64,000 bases of DNA from CAZYQW01 sp964649825 (lineage in GTDB: Bacteria > Planctomycetota > B15-G4 > JADJEK01): assembly GCA_964649825.1 (NCBI GenBank), contig CAZYQW010000004.1:1-64000 (forward strand), in the 5' to 3' direction. The notes below the pieces were generated by a model, which worked only from the letters and a program-made list of their open reading frames with translations, was not told the DNA's origin and ran no database searches. Position numbers and translations under genes: made by a program. This document shows positions 54,363 to 63,572 of the stretch, one piece after another; positions within the stretch are counted from its first letter, which is position 1, and every line of letters begins with the position of its first letter.

Positions 54363-55145
54363 ATGGAAGAACAGTCGTTTCGAGACAAGGTCGCGCTGGT
54401 GACGGGCGGCGGGACCGGCCTCGGGTTCGAGGTCTCGCGCCAGCTCCTGGCGCGCGGCGCGCGCGTCGTCGTCGTCGCGAGCCGGAGCGTGGAGCACCAC
54501 GAGCGGATCCGGGCCGAGGCCGCGAACCACCCCGGCGAGGTCGACTCCATCGGGCTCGACGTCCGCGAGCCGGACCGCGTCGACGAGGCGTTCGCCGGCG
54601 TGGTCGAGCGTCACGGTCGGCTCGACGTCGTCGTCTGCAACGCGGCCGGCAACTTCGTCGTGCCGTCGATCCGGTTGAAGCCGAAGGGCTGGCGCGCGGT
54701 CGTCGACATCGCGCTCTCGGGCACGTTCTATTCGTGCCAATCCGCGGCGCGGGTCATGAAGGACCGCGGCGGCGGATCGATCGTGACGATCGGCAGCCCG
54801 TACGCGTGGACGGGGATGCCGGGCGTCGTGCATTCGGTCGCCGCCAAGGCCGGCGTGCTCGCGCTGACCCGCACCCTCGGGGTGGAGTGGGCACCGCTCG
54901 GAATCCGCGTGAACTGCGTCGCGCCGGGTCCGTTCGACAGCGACGGCGCCGAGCAGAACCTATGGCCCGATCCCGCCGTCAAGCAGGCGATCGCGGACTC
55001 CATTCCGTTGAAGCGGTTCGCGACCGTGAAGGAGGTCGCGGACGCGGTGCTGTACCTGGCGTCGCCCGCGGCGTCCTACATCACGGGGGAATGTCTCGTC
55101 GTCGATGGCGGCGGGTGGTTGGGGAAGGGGCTGTGGAGGGAATGA
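54363..55145 (+). CDS. SDR oxidoreductase, 2,4-dienoyl-CoA-reductase-like
   Basis: 260 residues. Rossmann fold with TGGGTGLGFEVSRQL cofactor loop and CNAAGNF. The classical YxxxK is replaced by SxxxK (HSVAAKAG); a Tyr sits 15 residues before the Lys (SPYAWTG) and a Ser four before it, which is the arrangement known for 2,4-dienoyl-CoA reductases. The C-terminal VEWAPLGIRVNCVAPGPFDSDGAEQN matches that group. Role in degradation of unsaturated fatty acids inferred. AGGAGGAA lies five bases before the ATG. Preceded by the tRNA-Val gene on the other strand. Confidence 0.85.
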   Translation: MEEQSFRDKVALVTGGGTGLGFEVSRQLLARGARVVVVASRSVEHHERIRAEAANHPGEVDSIGLDVREPDRVDEAFAGVVERHGRLDVVVCNAAGNFVVPSIRLKPKGWRAVVDIALSGTFYSCQSAARVMKDRGGGSIVTIGSPYAWTGMPGVVHSVAAKAGVLALTRTLGVEWAPLGIRVNCVAPGPFDSDGAEQNLWPDPAVKQAIADSIPLKRFATVKEVADAVLYLASPAASYITGECLVVDGGGWLGKGLWRE

Positions 55146-55150
55146 CGGCG

Positions 55151-55204
55151 TGATGGTCGTGATGGTCGAGAGGGTGGAAATGGTGGAAATGGTCGAGAGG
55201 GTCG
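55151..55204. repeat. 9-bp minisatellite, six units
   Basis: Units TGATGGTCG, TGATGGTCG, AGAGGGTGG, AAATGGTGG, AAATGGTCG and AGAGGGTCG follow without gaps, starting five bases after the SDR stop codon. Consensus WRAKGGTSG. Period nine is a multiple of three, but the repeat is outside any supported gene. It could vary in length between strains. Confidence 0.7.
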
Positions 55205-55280
55205 AGCGCGGGGGGCGGAGGTTCGCCACCCGGACGACAGGATCGGCCGCCACACGCAGGACGTCGTCGCGGCGGCTCCC

Positions 55281-55874
55281 ATGAGCTCCAGCTTCACCAA
55301 TACGAAGCTCCTCGGCGGGCTCCGCGACGGCGACGACGATGCCTGGTCCGAGCTCGACAAGAGGATCCGGCCCGTCCTGACCGCGCTCGGACGCCGGTTC
55401 GGACTCTCCGACACGGAAGCGGCGGACGTGGCACAGGAGACGTTCCTCCGGTTCATCGAGTCGTATCGCGCGGGGCGGTACGAGCGGTCGCGGGGACGGT
55501 TGCGAGCGTGGATCGTGGGCATCGCGCGGCACCGTGTGCACGACCTGTTCCGCAGCCGCGACCGGCGGCACGAGCGGCCGTTGGCGGCGGGCGACCTCGA
55601 TGTTCCCGGCGAGGACGAGTTCCTGCGCGTGTGGGACGAGGAGTGTCGCGCGCACGTCCTTCGCCGCGCGATGGAGGTCCTGCGCGAGGTCTCTCGGATC
55701 TCCGAGGAAAAGCTCCGCGCGTTCGAGCGGATCTTCATCGACCAGCAGGGCGTGGAGGACGTGGCGCGCGAGATGGGGATGACTCGGGACGAGGTCTATC
55801 AGGCGAAGTTCCGCTGCCTCGAGCGGCTCCGCGAGATCGTCCGCGACCTCGAGCTGGCGTACGAGCTGGAGTGA
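55281..55874 (+). CDS. ECF-type sigma factor
   Basis: 197 residues. Region 2 (about 10-95; LLGGLRDGDDDAWSELDKRIRPVLTALGRRFGLSDTEAADVAQETFLRFIESY, then RLRAWIVGIARHRVHDLFR) and region 4 (about 130-190; FERIFIDQQGVEDVAREMGMTRDEVYQAKFRCLERLRE). The type is common in Planctomycetota, where it stands beside Hanks kinases; the large kinase-FGE gene is 1.7 kb downstream on the same strand. No SD is visible before the ATG and no anti-sigma gene is adjacent. Confidence 0.87.
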   Translation: MSSSFTNTKLLGGLRDGDDDAWSELDKRIRPVLTALGRRFGLSDTEAADVAQETFLRFIESYRAGRYERSRGRLRAWIVGIARHRVHDLFRSRDRRHERPLAAGDLDVPGEDEFLRVWDEECRAHVLRRAMEVLREVSRISEEKLRAFERIFIDQQGVEDVAREMGMTRDEVYQAKFRCLERLREIVRDLELAYELE

Positions 55875-55896
55875 CGTGGTCCGCGCCGCCGCGGCG

Positions 55897-57432
55897 TCAC
55901 GGCTGGAAGGTGAGCTTGATCGCGTTGCTCGAGTTGACACCGTCGGCCGCGCCGGGATCGGCGATCGCGTACTGCGCGAACACGTCGAAGACGCCGTTGC
56001 CGCCCGGGGCGACGAGCGTGATCGCTCCCGCCGGGTTGGTCAGGAGGAAGATCGTGAGGGAGGCCGTCACGTCGGGCACGAGGATGCCGGCGATGCTCGC
56101 GACGGGATTCTGGAACGGGCTCGCGAACAGGATCGCCGGCTGGCTCGAGGCGGCGTCGCGAAGACGGACCTGCGCGGTCGAACCGGTCTCGAGCGTACCG
56201 CAGGCGCAGAGCTCGGGGACGAGGGTGTTGCCGCCGACCTTGCCGAACCCGAGGTCGATCGCGGCGGGGGCGGCGGCGACGATCTTGTAGAGCTCGCCGT
56301 CCGCGTGGTCGCAGATGTAGAGCTCGCCCTCGTGGTCGACGCCGAACGAGGAGATCATGTCGATCTTGTCGGGTCCGGGCGGATCGAGCTGGGCCGTGTG
56401 CTCGGTGACGATGCTGGTGCCGAGGTCGACGGAGAAGACGCGCCCGTTGAAGTCGGCGTAGAAGTAGTGACCGACGAAGCTCGGGAGCGCGCAGCCGCGG
56501 TAGACGCCGCCCCCGATGATCGCGAGCGTGGACGCGACGTGGGGATACGAGAGGATCGGTAGGGTGAGCCCGGGGGCGTTGCACGGCGGAGCGCCCGCGC
56601 AGGCCGTGAGGCCGGTGCAGGTCGGACCTTCCATGATCCGCCAACCGTAGTTCTCGCCGCCCGTCGACGAAGCGGGCGCGTGGTTCACCTCCTCGCGCGT
56701 GTCCTCGCCGACGTCCGCGACGTAGAGGTCGCCGGTGGCGGCGTCGAACGAGAACCGCCACGGGTTCTGCAGCCCGTAGGCCCAGATGCGGGCGTCGAAC
56801 GACCCGCTGCCGACGAATGGATTCGAGGGCGGTGCCGCGCCGCCGTTGTCGACGTCGATGCGCAAGAGCTTCCCCAGCAGCGTCGCGCCGGATTGTGCGT
56901 TGCACAAGGGGTCGTTGGCGCTGCCGCCGTCGCCCACGCCGACGTAGAGGTAGCCGTCGGGTCCGAACGCGAGCCCGCCGCCGTTCTTGTTGGAGAACGG
57001 CTGCGCGATCGGTCCGAGCATGACCGTGCCGCTGCCGGGGTTGGCCACGAGCGGGTTGGACGAGACCTGGTAGCGCTCCACCACGAGGGCGCCGTCCGGC
57101 TGGCGCGTGTAGCTGACGAAGAAGAAGCCGTTGCTCGCGTAGTCGGGGTGGAACGTCAGATCGAGCAGCCCGCGCGAGGTTCCGGTCGATACCGTGCCGG
57201 TGAGGTCCAAGAACGGAGTCGGGTTGACGGACCCGTTCACGATCGAGCGGATGGGGCCATCCTGATCGGGGCAGATCATCGTCGTGTCGTCGCCGTCTGG
57301 TGGCGTGATGCTCCGGACGATCTTCCCCAGGCCCGAGCTGATCTTCATGATCTCGATCGGCTGCGCCGGTGAGGAGGCCGCGCCGATGAGCAGAACGACC
57401 GCCGCGCTCGAGAACGTCCAGTTGCGATGCAT
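55897..57432 (-). CDS. exported PQQ-dependent sugar dehydrogenase-like protein
   Basis: 511 residues. Signal peptide ends AQ near residue 24. The core (about 30-385) is a six-bladed GDH-B-type propeller: GLLDLTFHPDYASNGFFFVSYTR, GGGLAFGPDGYLYVGVGDGG, LLGKLLRIDVD, GLQNPWRFSFD, GDLYVADVGEDTREEVN, GENYGWRIMEG and DHEGELYICDHADGELYKI. It oxidises aldoses in the periplasm if PQQ is bound. The final 120 residues are a beta-rich tail (LGFGKVGGNTLV, VFAQYAIADPGAADGVNSSNAIKLTF), a C-terminal style shared by exported proteins of such bacteria. GGAGGTGG lies five bases before the ATG at 57432. Confidence 0.85.
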   Translation of the reverse strand: MHRNWTFSSAAVVLLIGAASSPAQPIEIMKISSGLGKIVRSITPPDGDDTTMICPDQDGPIRSIVNGSVNPTPFLDLTGTVSTGTSRGLLDLTFHPDYASNGFFFVSYTRQPDGALVVERYQVSSNPLVANPGSGTVMLGPIAQPFSNKNGGGLAFGPDGYLYVGVGDGGSANDPLCNAQSGATLLGKLLRIDVDNGGAAPPSNPFVGSGSFDARIWAYGLQNPWRFSFDAATGDLYVADVGEDTREEVNHAPASSTGGENYGWRIMEGPTCTGLTACAGAPPCNAPGLTLPILSYPHVASTLAIIGGGVYRGCALPSFVGHYFYADFNGRVFSVDLGTSIVTEHTAQLDPPGPDKIDMISSFGVDHEGELYICDHADGELYKIVAAAPAAIDLGFGKVGGNTLVPELCACGTLETGSTAQVRLRDAASSQPAILFASPFQNPVASIAGILVPDVTASLTIFLLTNPAGAITLVAPGGNGVFDVFAQYAIADPGAADGVNSSNAIKLTFQP

Positions 57433-57524
57433 GACGACCACCTCCGCGCCGATTTCGCGCCGCGCCGATTCTCGCATAGAATGGCCGCGGACCGCTTCGA
57501 CCAACCAAGCCTGATCCGTTCCCG

Positions 57525-60254
57525 ATGCAGTCGAACCAGTGGAAGGACGCGGCCGCGAACTGGGGGCGCCTCGAGCAGAGGTGTCATCGCGTCGAGGAGG
57601 TGCTCGGCCGTGCGCTGGCCCGGCCCGAGTCGGAGCGCCGGACGTTCGTCGCCCGCGAATGCGAAGGCGACGCGTCGCTCGAGGACGAGGTCGCGGCCCT
57701 CTTGAATGCACTGACGTGCGGCGGCGCCTCGGCTCGCGTCGGCCCCGACGGACCGCGGCGCGATGATCCGCGTCGCGGTCCTCCCGAAGGGCCGTCGGCG
57801 TGGGAACCGTTCCTGTCCCGGCTCCGGTCCCGCGGGCCGGTCCACACGCGCTACGTCCCGCTGGAGGAGATCGGGCGCGGCGGGATGGGCGTCGTGCGCA
57901 AGGTGTACGACAAGGACCTGCGGCGCTTCGTCGCCATGAAGGTCGTGAGGACGTCGTTCGGCGGCGACGTGTCGTCGTCCGAGAGAGACCGACGCGTCGG
58001 CCGCTTCCTCGAGGAGGCGCAGGTCGCGGGCCAGCTCGATCACCCCGGCATCGTGCCGGTCTACGACGTGGGAGTCACCGCGGACGGCTCGGTCTACTTC
58101 ACGATGAAGCTGATCGAGGGGCAGAGCCTGCGCGCGATTCTCGGGCTCCTCCAGCGGCACGACGCGAAGTGGACGCGCGCGCGGGTCCTCTCGACGCTCC
58201 TGCGTGCCGCCGAGGCGGTCGCGTTCGCGCACCATCGCGGCGTGGTGCATCGCGACCTGAAGCCGGACAACGTCATGGTCGGCCGCTTCGGCGAGACCTA
58301 CGTCGTGGACTGGGGGCTCGCGCGCGTGCTGCGGGACGAACGCTCCGAGCCGGCCGATGCCGCCGAGCCCGCCGGCGAGCCGGCGGCGCCGACGAGCGAC
58401 CGGCGCGAGCTGGCCGAACCCGGCTCGAGCCTCTTCACCGCCGAAGGGGAAGTGGCGGGCACGCCGTACTACATGGCGCCGGAGCAGGCGCGCGGGGCGC
58501 GGCTGGAGATCGGCGCTCCGACCGACGTCTACGCGATGGGCGCCATCCTCTACGAGATCCTCGCGGGAAGAAGACCGCACGAGTCCGCCGCGCCGGAGCG
58601 GCCCATCGACGTGGTGGGCCGCGTCCTCGGCGGTCCGCCGGCCGCGATCGAGCGGGTCGCGCGCGACGCGCCGCCCGAGCTCGTCGCGATCTGCGAGAAG
58701 GCGATGTCGGCCGACCCGCGCGATCGCTTCGCGACGATGGACGCGTTCGCCGAGGATCTCCGCGCGTCCCTCGAGAACCGCGTCGTGCGCGCCTATCGAA
58801 CCGGCCCCGTCGTCGAGCTGCGCAAGTGGTTCGCGCGCAACCGGCGGTTCGCGATCGCGCTGGTCGCGCTCGGCGCGACGACGTTCCTCGCGGCCGCGTT
58901 CATCGCGGGCCAGCAGGCGCGGAGCACGCGCGCCCTCGAGGTCGAGCGCGACAAGAACGACCTCACCCTGCTGCTCGGGCTCGAGAACGAGTTCGACGGC
59001 ACGTGGGGTCTCGAACCGGCGCACCAACCCGGCATGCAGTCGTGGCTCGAGCGGGCCCGGGCGGTCGCCGGCCGCCGGGGGCGTCACGTCGCGCAGCTCG
59101 CGCGGCTGGAGGCGATCGCCGCGCCGGACGGGGAGACGGCCGCGTGGCGAACGCGCCTGCGCGAGGTGCTGGTCCGCCTCGACCGGCTCGAGTCGGACGT
59201 CGCGGGCGGCGCGACGATCCCGTCGATGCAGCGCAAGCGGCACGAGGTCGAGACGCTCCGCGCGCGGTCCATCGATGCGGCACGGGACGCGTGGGCGGTC
59301 GCGATCGCGGAGGTCCGCGACCCGACCGTCTGCCCCGCCTACGCGGGCCTCGCCATCGTTCCGCAGCTCGGGCTCGTACCGCTCCATCGCGATCGCGCGA
59401 CCGGATTGTGGGAGTTCTACGACGTACGCACCGGGCTCCGTCCCGAGGTGGACGGCGACGGCCGCGTGGCGGCGGGGCCCGAGACGGCGGTCGTCTTCGT
59501 CCTCCTCCCCGGCGGCGACGTTCGCTTCGGGAGCCAGCGATCGGACCCCGCCGCGCCGTTCTACTGCAAGAGCGCCAACCGCGACGAGCTGAACGAGTCC
59601 GGACGGACGGTCCGGCTGGAGCCGTTCTTCATCGCGAAGCACGAGATGACGCAGGGGCAGTGGCTTCGACTCGCGGGCAGGAACCCGAGCGAGTTCCACC
59701 CCGACTATGGCATCGAATCGGTTCGCACCACGTTGGCGCATCCGGTCGAGAACGTGAGCTGGCCCGAGTGCGAGACGTTGCTCGCGCGCCTTGGATGGTG
59801 CCTGCCGGCCGAGACCCAGTGGGAGTACGCGGCGCGCGCGGGGACCGCCACGCCGTGGTGGTTCGGCCAGCGCTCGGACCTGCTGCACGAGGTGAACCTC
59901 TTCGACCGCACCGCGATGCAGTTCGAGGCGCCGTGGGGCGAGCCGTGGGAGGAGCTCGTCGACGGATACGTCGTGCACGCGCCGGTCGACACGTTTCGGG
60001 CCAACCCGTTCGGCCTCCACCACGTCCACGGGAACGTGTTCGAATGGACGCGGGACGCGTACGTCACCGAGTACGACGCGCCGCTCGCGGACGGAGACGG
60101 CGCGCGCGGGGTCGACGGGGGGCTGCGCGTGAATCGTGGCGGTTCGTTCGGCTACTCGGCGGACGCGGCGCGGTCCGCGTACCGCAACGCGTCGGATGGA
60201 AGGAGGGTCTCGGGGCACATCGGGCTGCGGCCGGCGCGGCGGCTCGAACGCTGA
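57525..60254 (+). CDS. membrane Ser/Thr kinase fused to formylglycine-generating-enzyme-like domain
   Basis: 909 residues. Kinase domain (about 110-415): GRGGMGVVRKVY, VAMKVV Lys139, VHRDLKPDNVMV Asp244, but DWG (262) replaces DFG; APE segment YYMAPEQA. Membrane helix (about 441-463), a helical region (470-600), and an extracytoplasmic FGE/SUMF1 (or C-type-lectin-like) domain (about 655-905): FFIAKHEMTQGQWLRL, HPVENVSWPECETLLARLGWCLPAETQWEYAARAGT, HVHGNVFEWTRD, VNRGGSFGYSA. Catalytic Cys pair of true FGE is not evident, so this end may bind a ligand instead. Kinase-FGE fusions occur in Planctomycetota. TAGAAT lies about 40 bases upstream. Confidence 0.9.
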   Translation: MQSNQWKDAAANWGRLEQRCHRVEEVLGRALARPESERRTFVARECEGDASLEDEVAALLNALTCGGASARVGPDGPRRDDPRRGPPEGPSAWEPFLSRLRSRGPVHTRYVPLEEIGRGGMGVVRKVYDKDLRRFVAMKVVRTSFGGDVSSSERDRRVGRFLEEAQVAGQLDHPGIVPVYDVGVTADGSVYFTMKLIEGQSLRAILGLLQRHDAKWTRARVLSTLLRAAEAVAFAHHRGVVHRDLKPDNVMVGRFGETYVVDWGLARVLRDERSEPADAAEPAGEPAAPTSDRRELAEPGSSLFTAEGEVAGTPYYMAPEQARGARLEIGAPTDVYAMGAILYEILAGRRPHESAAPERPIDVVGRVLGGPPAAIERVARDAPPELVAICEKAMSADPRDRFATMDAFAEDLRASLENRVVRAYRTGPVVELRKWFARNRRFAIALVALGATTFLAAAFIAGQQARSTRALEVERDKNDLTLLLGLENEFDGTWGLEPAHQPGMQSWLERARAVAGRRGRHVAQLARLEAIAAPDGETAAWRTRLREVLVRLDRLESDVAGGATIPSMQRKRHEVETLRARSIDAARDAWAVAIAEVRDPTVCPAYAGLAIVPQLGLVPLHRDRATGLWEFYDVRTGLRPEVDGDGRVAAGPETAVVFVLLPGGDVRFGSQRSDPAAPFYCKSANRDELNESGRTVRLEPFFIAKHEMTQGQWLRLAGRNPSEFHPDYGIESVRTTLAHPVENVSWPECETLLARLGWCLPAETQWEYAARAGTATPWWFGQRSDLLHEVNLFDRTAMQFEAPWGEPWEELVDGYVVHAPVDTFRANPFGLHHVHGNVFEWTRDAYVTEYDAPLADGDGARGVDGGLRVNRGGSFGYSADAARSAYRNASDGRRVSGHIGLRPARRLER

Positions 60255-60267
60255 CCTGGCGCTCGAT

Positions 60268-61182
60268 CTACTTCGAGAAGCGGGGCGGCGTCTCGAGCTC
60301 CGCGACGCCGTGCACGGTCAGGAAGACGAGGCGCGTGATGCGCAGCAGCTTCTCGACGTTGATCTTGTCCGCCGTGTCGCTTGGCCGGTGGTAGTCGGGA
60401 TGATCGAGGACGCCGAAGTAGAGGAACGGGACGCCCGCGTCGCCGAACGGGCCGTGGTCGCTGGCGCGCCGCCACTCCTGCTCCTTGTCGTAGTGGAGCG
60501 TCAGCTTCGCCAGCGGCGCGGCGGCTTCGACGACCCCCTTCAGCTCCAACGAGTGGGGCGTGCCGCAGACGCGGACGTCGGCGGTCTCGCCCCGGCCGAT
60601 CATGTCGAGGTTGATCATCGCGACGATGCTTCGTTTCGCGACGGTCGGCTGGTCGATGAAGTGACGGCTGCCGAGCAGACCGATCTCCTCGCCATCGAAC
60701 CCGATGAACAGGACGCTGCGCTTCGGCGGCTCCTGCGCCAACGCGCGCGCGACCTCGAGGAGGGCGGCGCAGCCCGACGCGTTGTCGTCGGCGCCGGGGA
60801 AGATCGCCTCCTTCCGGGTGCCGAGGTGGTCGAAGTGGGCGCCGAGGATCACGTACTCGTCGCGAAGCTTCGGATCCGTCCCCTCGAGCCGGGCGACCAC
60901 GTTGGCGAGTTTCTTGCCGTCGCGCGCGAACGGCTGCCGGTACTGCTTCGTCCCCTTGGGCGCGAGCTTCAACGACTTGAACTGCTGGATCAGGTAGCCG
61001 GCCGCGAGCTCCGCGCCCTCGGTGCCGGCCCGGCGCCCCTGGAACTCGTCGGCGGCAAGGGTCTCGACGTGATGGACCAGACGCTTCTCGGTGATCGATG
61101 CCAGCGCCGTCGTCCCCGCCGCGACGGGGGCCGCGAGCTCGAACAGGACCAGCAGGCCGAGGAACGGTCGGATGCGCGACAT
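60268..61182 (-). CDS. exported M28-family zinc aminopeptidase
   Basis: 304 residues. Signal peptide ends VAA (about 22). M28 core: LGAHFDHLG (metal His), PGADDNASGCAALLEVARAL (bridging Asp), FDGEEIGLLGSRHF (catalytic/metal Glu), INLDMIGRG (Asp) and FGVLDHPDYHRPSDTADKI (metal His). It removes N-terminal residues from peptides in the periplasm. Start 61182; no SD, but a TAGATT box six bases before the ATG suggests a leaderless transcript. Converges with the kinase-FGE gene. Confidence 0.93.
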   Translation of the reverse strand: MSRIRPFLGLLVLFELAAPVAAGTTALASITEKRLVHHVETLAADEFQGRRAGTEGAELAAGYLIQQFKSLKLAPKGTKQYRQPFARDGKKLANVVARLEGTDPKLRDEYVILGAHFDHLGTRKEAIFPGADDNASGCAALLEVARALAQEPPKRSVLFIGFDGEEIGLLGSRHFIDQPTVAKRSIVAMINLDMIGRGETADVRVCGTPHSLELKGVVEAAAPLAKLTLHYDKEQEWRRASDHGPFGDAGVPFLYFGVLDHPDYHRPSDTADKINVEKLLRITRLVFLTVHGVAELETPPRFSK

Positions 61183-61188
61183 GGCACG

Positions 61189-61194
61189 AATCTA
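61189..61194 (-). promoter_or_regulatory. -10 element close to the M28 peptidase start
   Basis: Minus strand TAGATT with six bases to the ATG, again a leaderless-type spacing. No SD present. Confidence 0.35.
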
Positions 61195-61255
61195 CGTCAC
61201 CCGGCGGGGCTCCGCCAGGGCGTGACCGAGCCTCGGACGTACGCGCGTCGGCCCT

Positions 61256-63328
61256 TCACGACGACCGCAGCGCGGCCAAGCCCTCGTCGATCGCCCCGAT
61301 CAGACGCGGCTCGCGCGACCAGCGCTCCTTGGCGCGCTCGAGCAGCGCCGCGCCCGCCGGATCGCCGTACTTCACGAGGCAGGCCGCGATCCGTCGCATC
61401 AGCTCGAGGCGCGCCTTCGACGGGTGATCCTTGAAGCGCGGGTCATCCTCGCCCAGCACCGTGTACATGTCGCGCGGTGCGTAGACCCTGCCGATGATCT
61501 CGCGGTCGACCACCGCGAGCGCCGACGCGGGGTCGACGCGGGCCGCAAGCGCGTCGACGAGGTGGCCAAAGCTCACCAGGCGCACGCCGTACTCGGTGAA
61601 CGACACGTTCTGGCCGAGGAACGAGTCGTCCCAGATCTTCCCGAGCGTGGCGCCGGCCTTGACGAGCGCGGCCGGGACCTCGTCGTCCTCGATCTTGCCG
61701 AGCGCCACGACGACCGCGTCGACCACGCGGAAGTCGTCGTCCTTCAGCGCGGCGACGAGGTGCTTCACGCACTCCGGGATGGCGATGTTGCCGAGCGCGT
61801 CCGCGGCCAGCACGCGGGCGTCCACGTTCGACTTCTTCGAGCGGATCACGGCCGCGACCGCCGTGACGGCCTCCGTCGTCTTCATGGCGCCGAGCGACGC
61901 CGCGGCGTCGACCCCGCTGCCGCCGCCCAGCTTGAGCGCCGCGACCAACTTCGCGACCGAGGACTCGCCCGCCGCGTCCCCGCTCGGGAGGTCGCCCGGG
62001 TCGCCGAACGCCTTGATCTCGTCGCGCGCCGGCTTGAGGAGGAACGAGGAGTCGGGCTCGACGCTCTTGCGCTTCGAGTCCTTCCAGCGGCCCGCGAACC
62101 AGGAGAAGATCTCGGCGCGGACCGAGTCGGGGAAACCGTGCCCCACGCCGTCGAGCTCGGTGTAGACGAACTCGACCTTGCCGCCGGAGAGCGCCTTGGC
62201 GGCGGTCCGGTCGTTCGACACGCGGCAGATCGGATCGTCGGTGCCGTGATAGATGTAGACCGGGATCTTGATTCCGCTGAACCCGCCCCCGGCGCAGGGC
62301 GAGCAAGCCGCGAACGTGTCGCCCATCTGGTTCCCCCAATGCCAGGTGCCGAAGCCGCCCATCGAGTGGCCGACGAGGTAGATCCGGCGCTGATCGACGT
62401 TGTACTGGACCTTCATCTCCTCGATCACGGCCTCGAGCAGGGGCTTGTTCGCCGGGTCGCTCCACGGCGCCTTCAACGCTGTCGGACAGCTCACGATCCA
62501 ACCCCACTGCTCGGCGAGCGCCTGGTAGAAGTTCATCGCGTCCTCGCCGCTGCCGGTGACGAGGGTCTCGTCCTTGCCGCCCTTGCCGCCGCCATGCAGG
62601 CCGATCACGAGGGCGGTCGGTCGAAGCGGGTCGTACTGGTGCGGGACGTAGACGGCGTACGTCCCGCCGGGCGCCTCGTGGCTGCGGATCGTGAGCGGAA
62701 CCTTGTCGCGCCGGCCCTTCTCGACCGTTGCCGAGCGGCGCGCGCGCTCGACGTAGTGGAGCGGGAGCTTGGTCCCGGTCTTCTCGAGCGCGTCCCAACG
62801 CTGCGCGGCGTCGGCGACGTCCTCCATCGCGACGTAGGCGCGCGCCGCCCGGATCACGTCGTCGCCGAGGTCCGGGTTCTTGCGGAGATGCGCCTTCCAC
62901 TTCGTCTCGCCGCCGAACGCCTCGAGCGCGGCGGCGTGCCCGGGGTCGAGCGAGAGCGCCTGGGCGAGTTGCCACTCGCGCTCGTTCTTCAGCTTGTGCT
63001 GCTCGCAGAACGTCGCGAGCTCGAAGTGGTCGTTCGCCGAGAGCCCGGGCCGCGACGCGCGGCGGCGGTACTCGACCTCGGGCGCGTCCTCGACGATCAC
63101 CTCCTCGACCGAGGCTCGCGGGATCCGGTTCTTGTCCGGGATCTCCCACGTCATCGCCGCGTGGCGCGAACCCCACGGGTTGATGACGACCCACTCGGCG
63201 TCGTTCCGCGACACGACGACGTTCGTGAGCCTCCGGCCGCCCTTCAGGACGACCGTATCGGCAGACAGGACGGCGGCGAGCGACGACCACGTGAGGAGCC
63301 AGACGAGCGGTCGGCGGAGGCGGGTCAT
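61256..63328 (-). CDS. exported esterase fused to HEAT-type repeats
   Basis: 690 residues. Signal peptide at about 1-23 (ending LSA). An N-terminal domain (25-200; TVVLKGGRRLTNVVVSRNDAEWVVINPWG, then TPR-like EREWQLAQALSLDPGHAAALEAFG) precedes an alpha/beta hydrolase of the PHB-depolymerase/feruloyl-esterase type (about 215-430): LVIGLHGGGKGG, YLVGHSMGGFGTWHW (Ser), YHGTDDPICR (Asp), GVGHGFPD (His). The last 230 residues are HEAT-like repeats (VLAADALGNIAIPECVKHLVAAL, VDAVVVALGKIEDDEVPAALV). CCGGAG lies nine bases before the ATG. Substrate unknown; secreted polymer-ester hydrolysis is the likely role. Confidence 0.85.
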   Translation of the reverse strand: MTRLRRPLVWLLTWSSLAAVLSADTVVLKGGRRLTNVVVSRNDAEWVVINPWGSRHAAMTWEIPDKNRIPRASVEEVIVEDAPEVEYRRRASRPGLSANDHFELATFCEQHKLKNEREWQLAQALSLDPGHAAALEAFGGETKWKAHLRKNPDLGDDVIRAARAYVAMEDVADAAQRWDALEKTGTKLPLHYVERARRSATVEKGRRDKVPLTIRSHEAPGGTYAVYVPHQYDPLRPTALVIGLHGGGKGGKDETLVTGSGEDAMNFYQALAEQWGWIVSCPTALKAPWSDPANKPLLEAVIEEMKVQYNVDQRRIYLVGHSMGGFGTWHWGNQMGDTFAACSPCAGGGFSGIKIPVYIYHGTDDPICRVSNDRTAAKALSGGKVEFVYTELDGVGHGFPDSVRAEIFSWFAGRWKDSKRKSVEPDSSFLLKPARDEIKAFGDPGDLPSGDAAGESSVAKLVAALKLGGGSGVDAAASLGAMKTTEAVTAVAAVIRSKKSNVDARVLAADALGNIAIPECVKHLVAALKDDDFRVVDAVVVALGKIEDDEVPAALVKAGATLGKIWDDSFLGQNVSFTEYGVRLVSFGHLVDALAARVDPASALAVVDREIIGRVYAPRDMYTVLGEDDPRFKDHPSKARLELMRRIAACLVKYGDPAGAALLERAKERWSREPRLIGAIDEGLAALRSS

Positions 63329-63572
63329 CGGCGGACTCCGGTGAGGGGCGGCGGCCACGAGGATGATCGGAGAGGGTCGAGGTGTCAACCATCGCGGGTG
63401 ACGCCGGGGGGACGCAGCGCAACATCGGTGGAGGGGATGTGGCCGCCGTCGCTCCAGCTCCGTTCCGTTGGCGTTTCGCCGTCCGAGCCCGTAACCTGTC
63501 CGGTTCGTCGTGTCGGAGACGATCCGAGACGTGGCGTCGAGACGGGCCCGTTCTGAAGGAGCGGCATCGAAC
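63329..63572. other. divergent intergenic region
   Basis: 244 bases between the esterase-HEAT gene and the transporter gene. No confident promoter pair or hairpin seen. Confidence 0.4.

Noticed and set aside
55146..55280. Tandem repeat considered as a CRISPR array
   Set aside because: Units are nine bases without spacers and no cas gene is present in the window.
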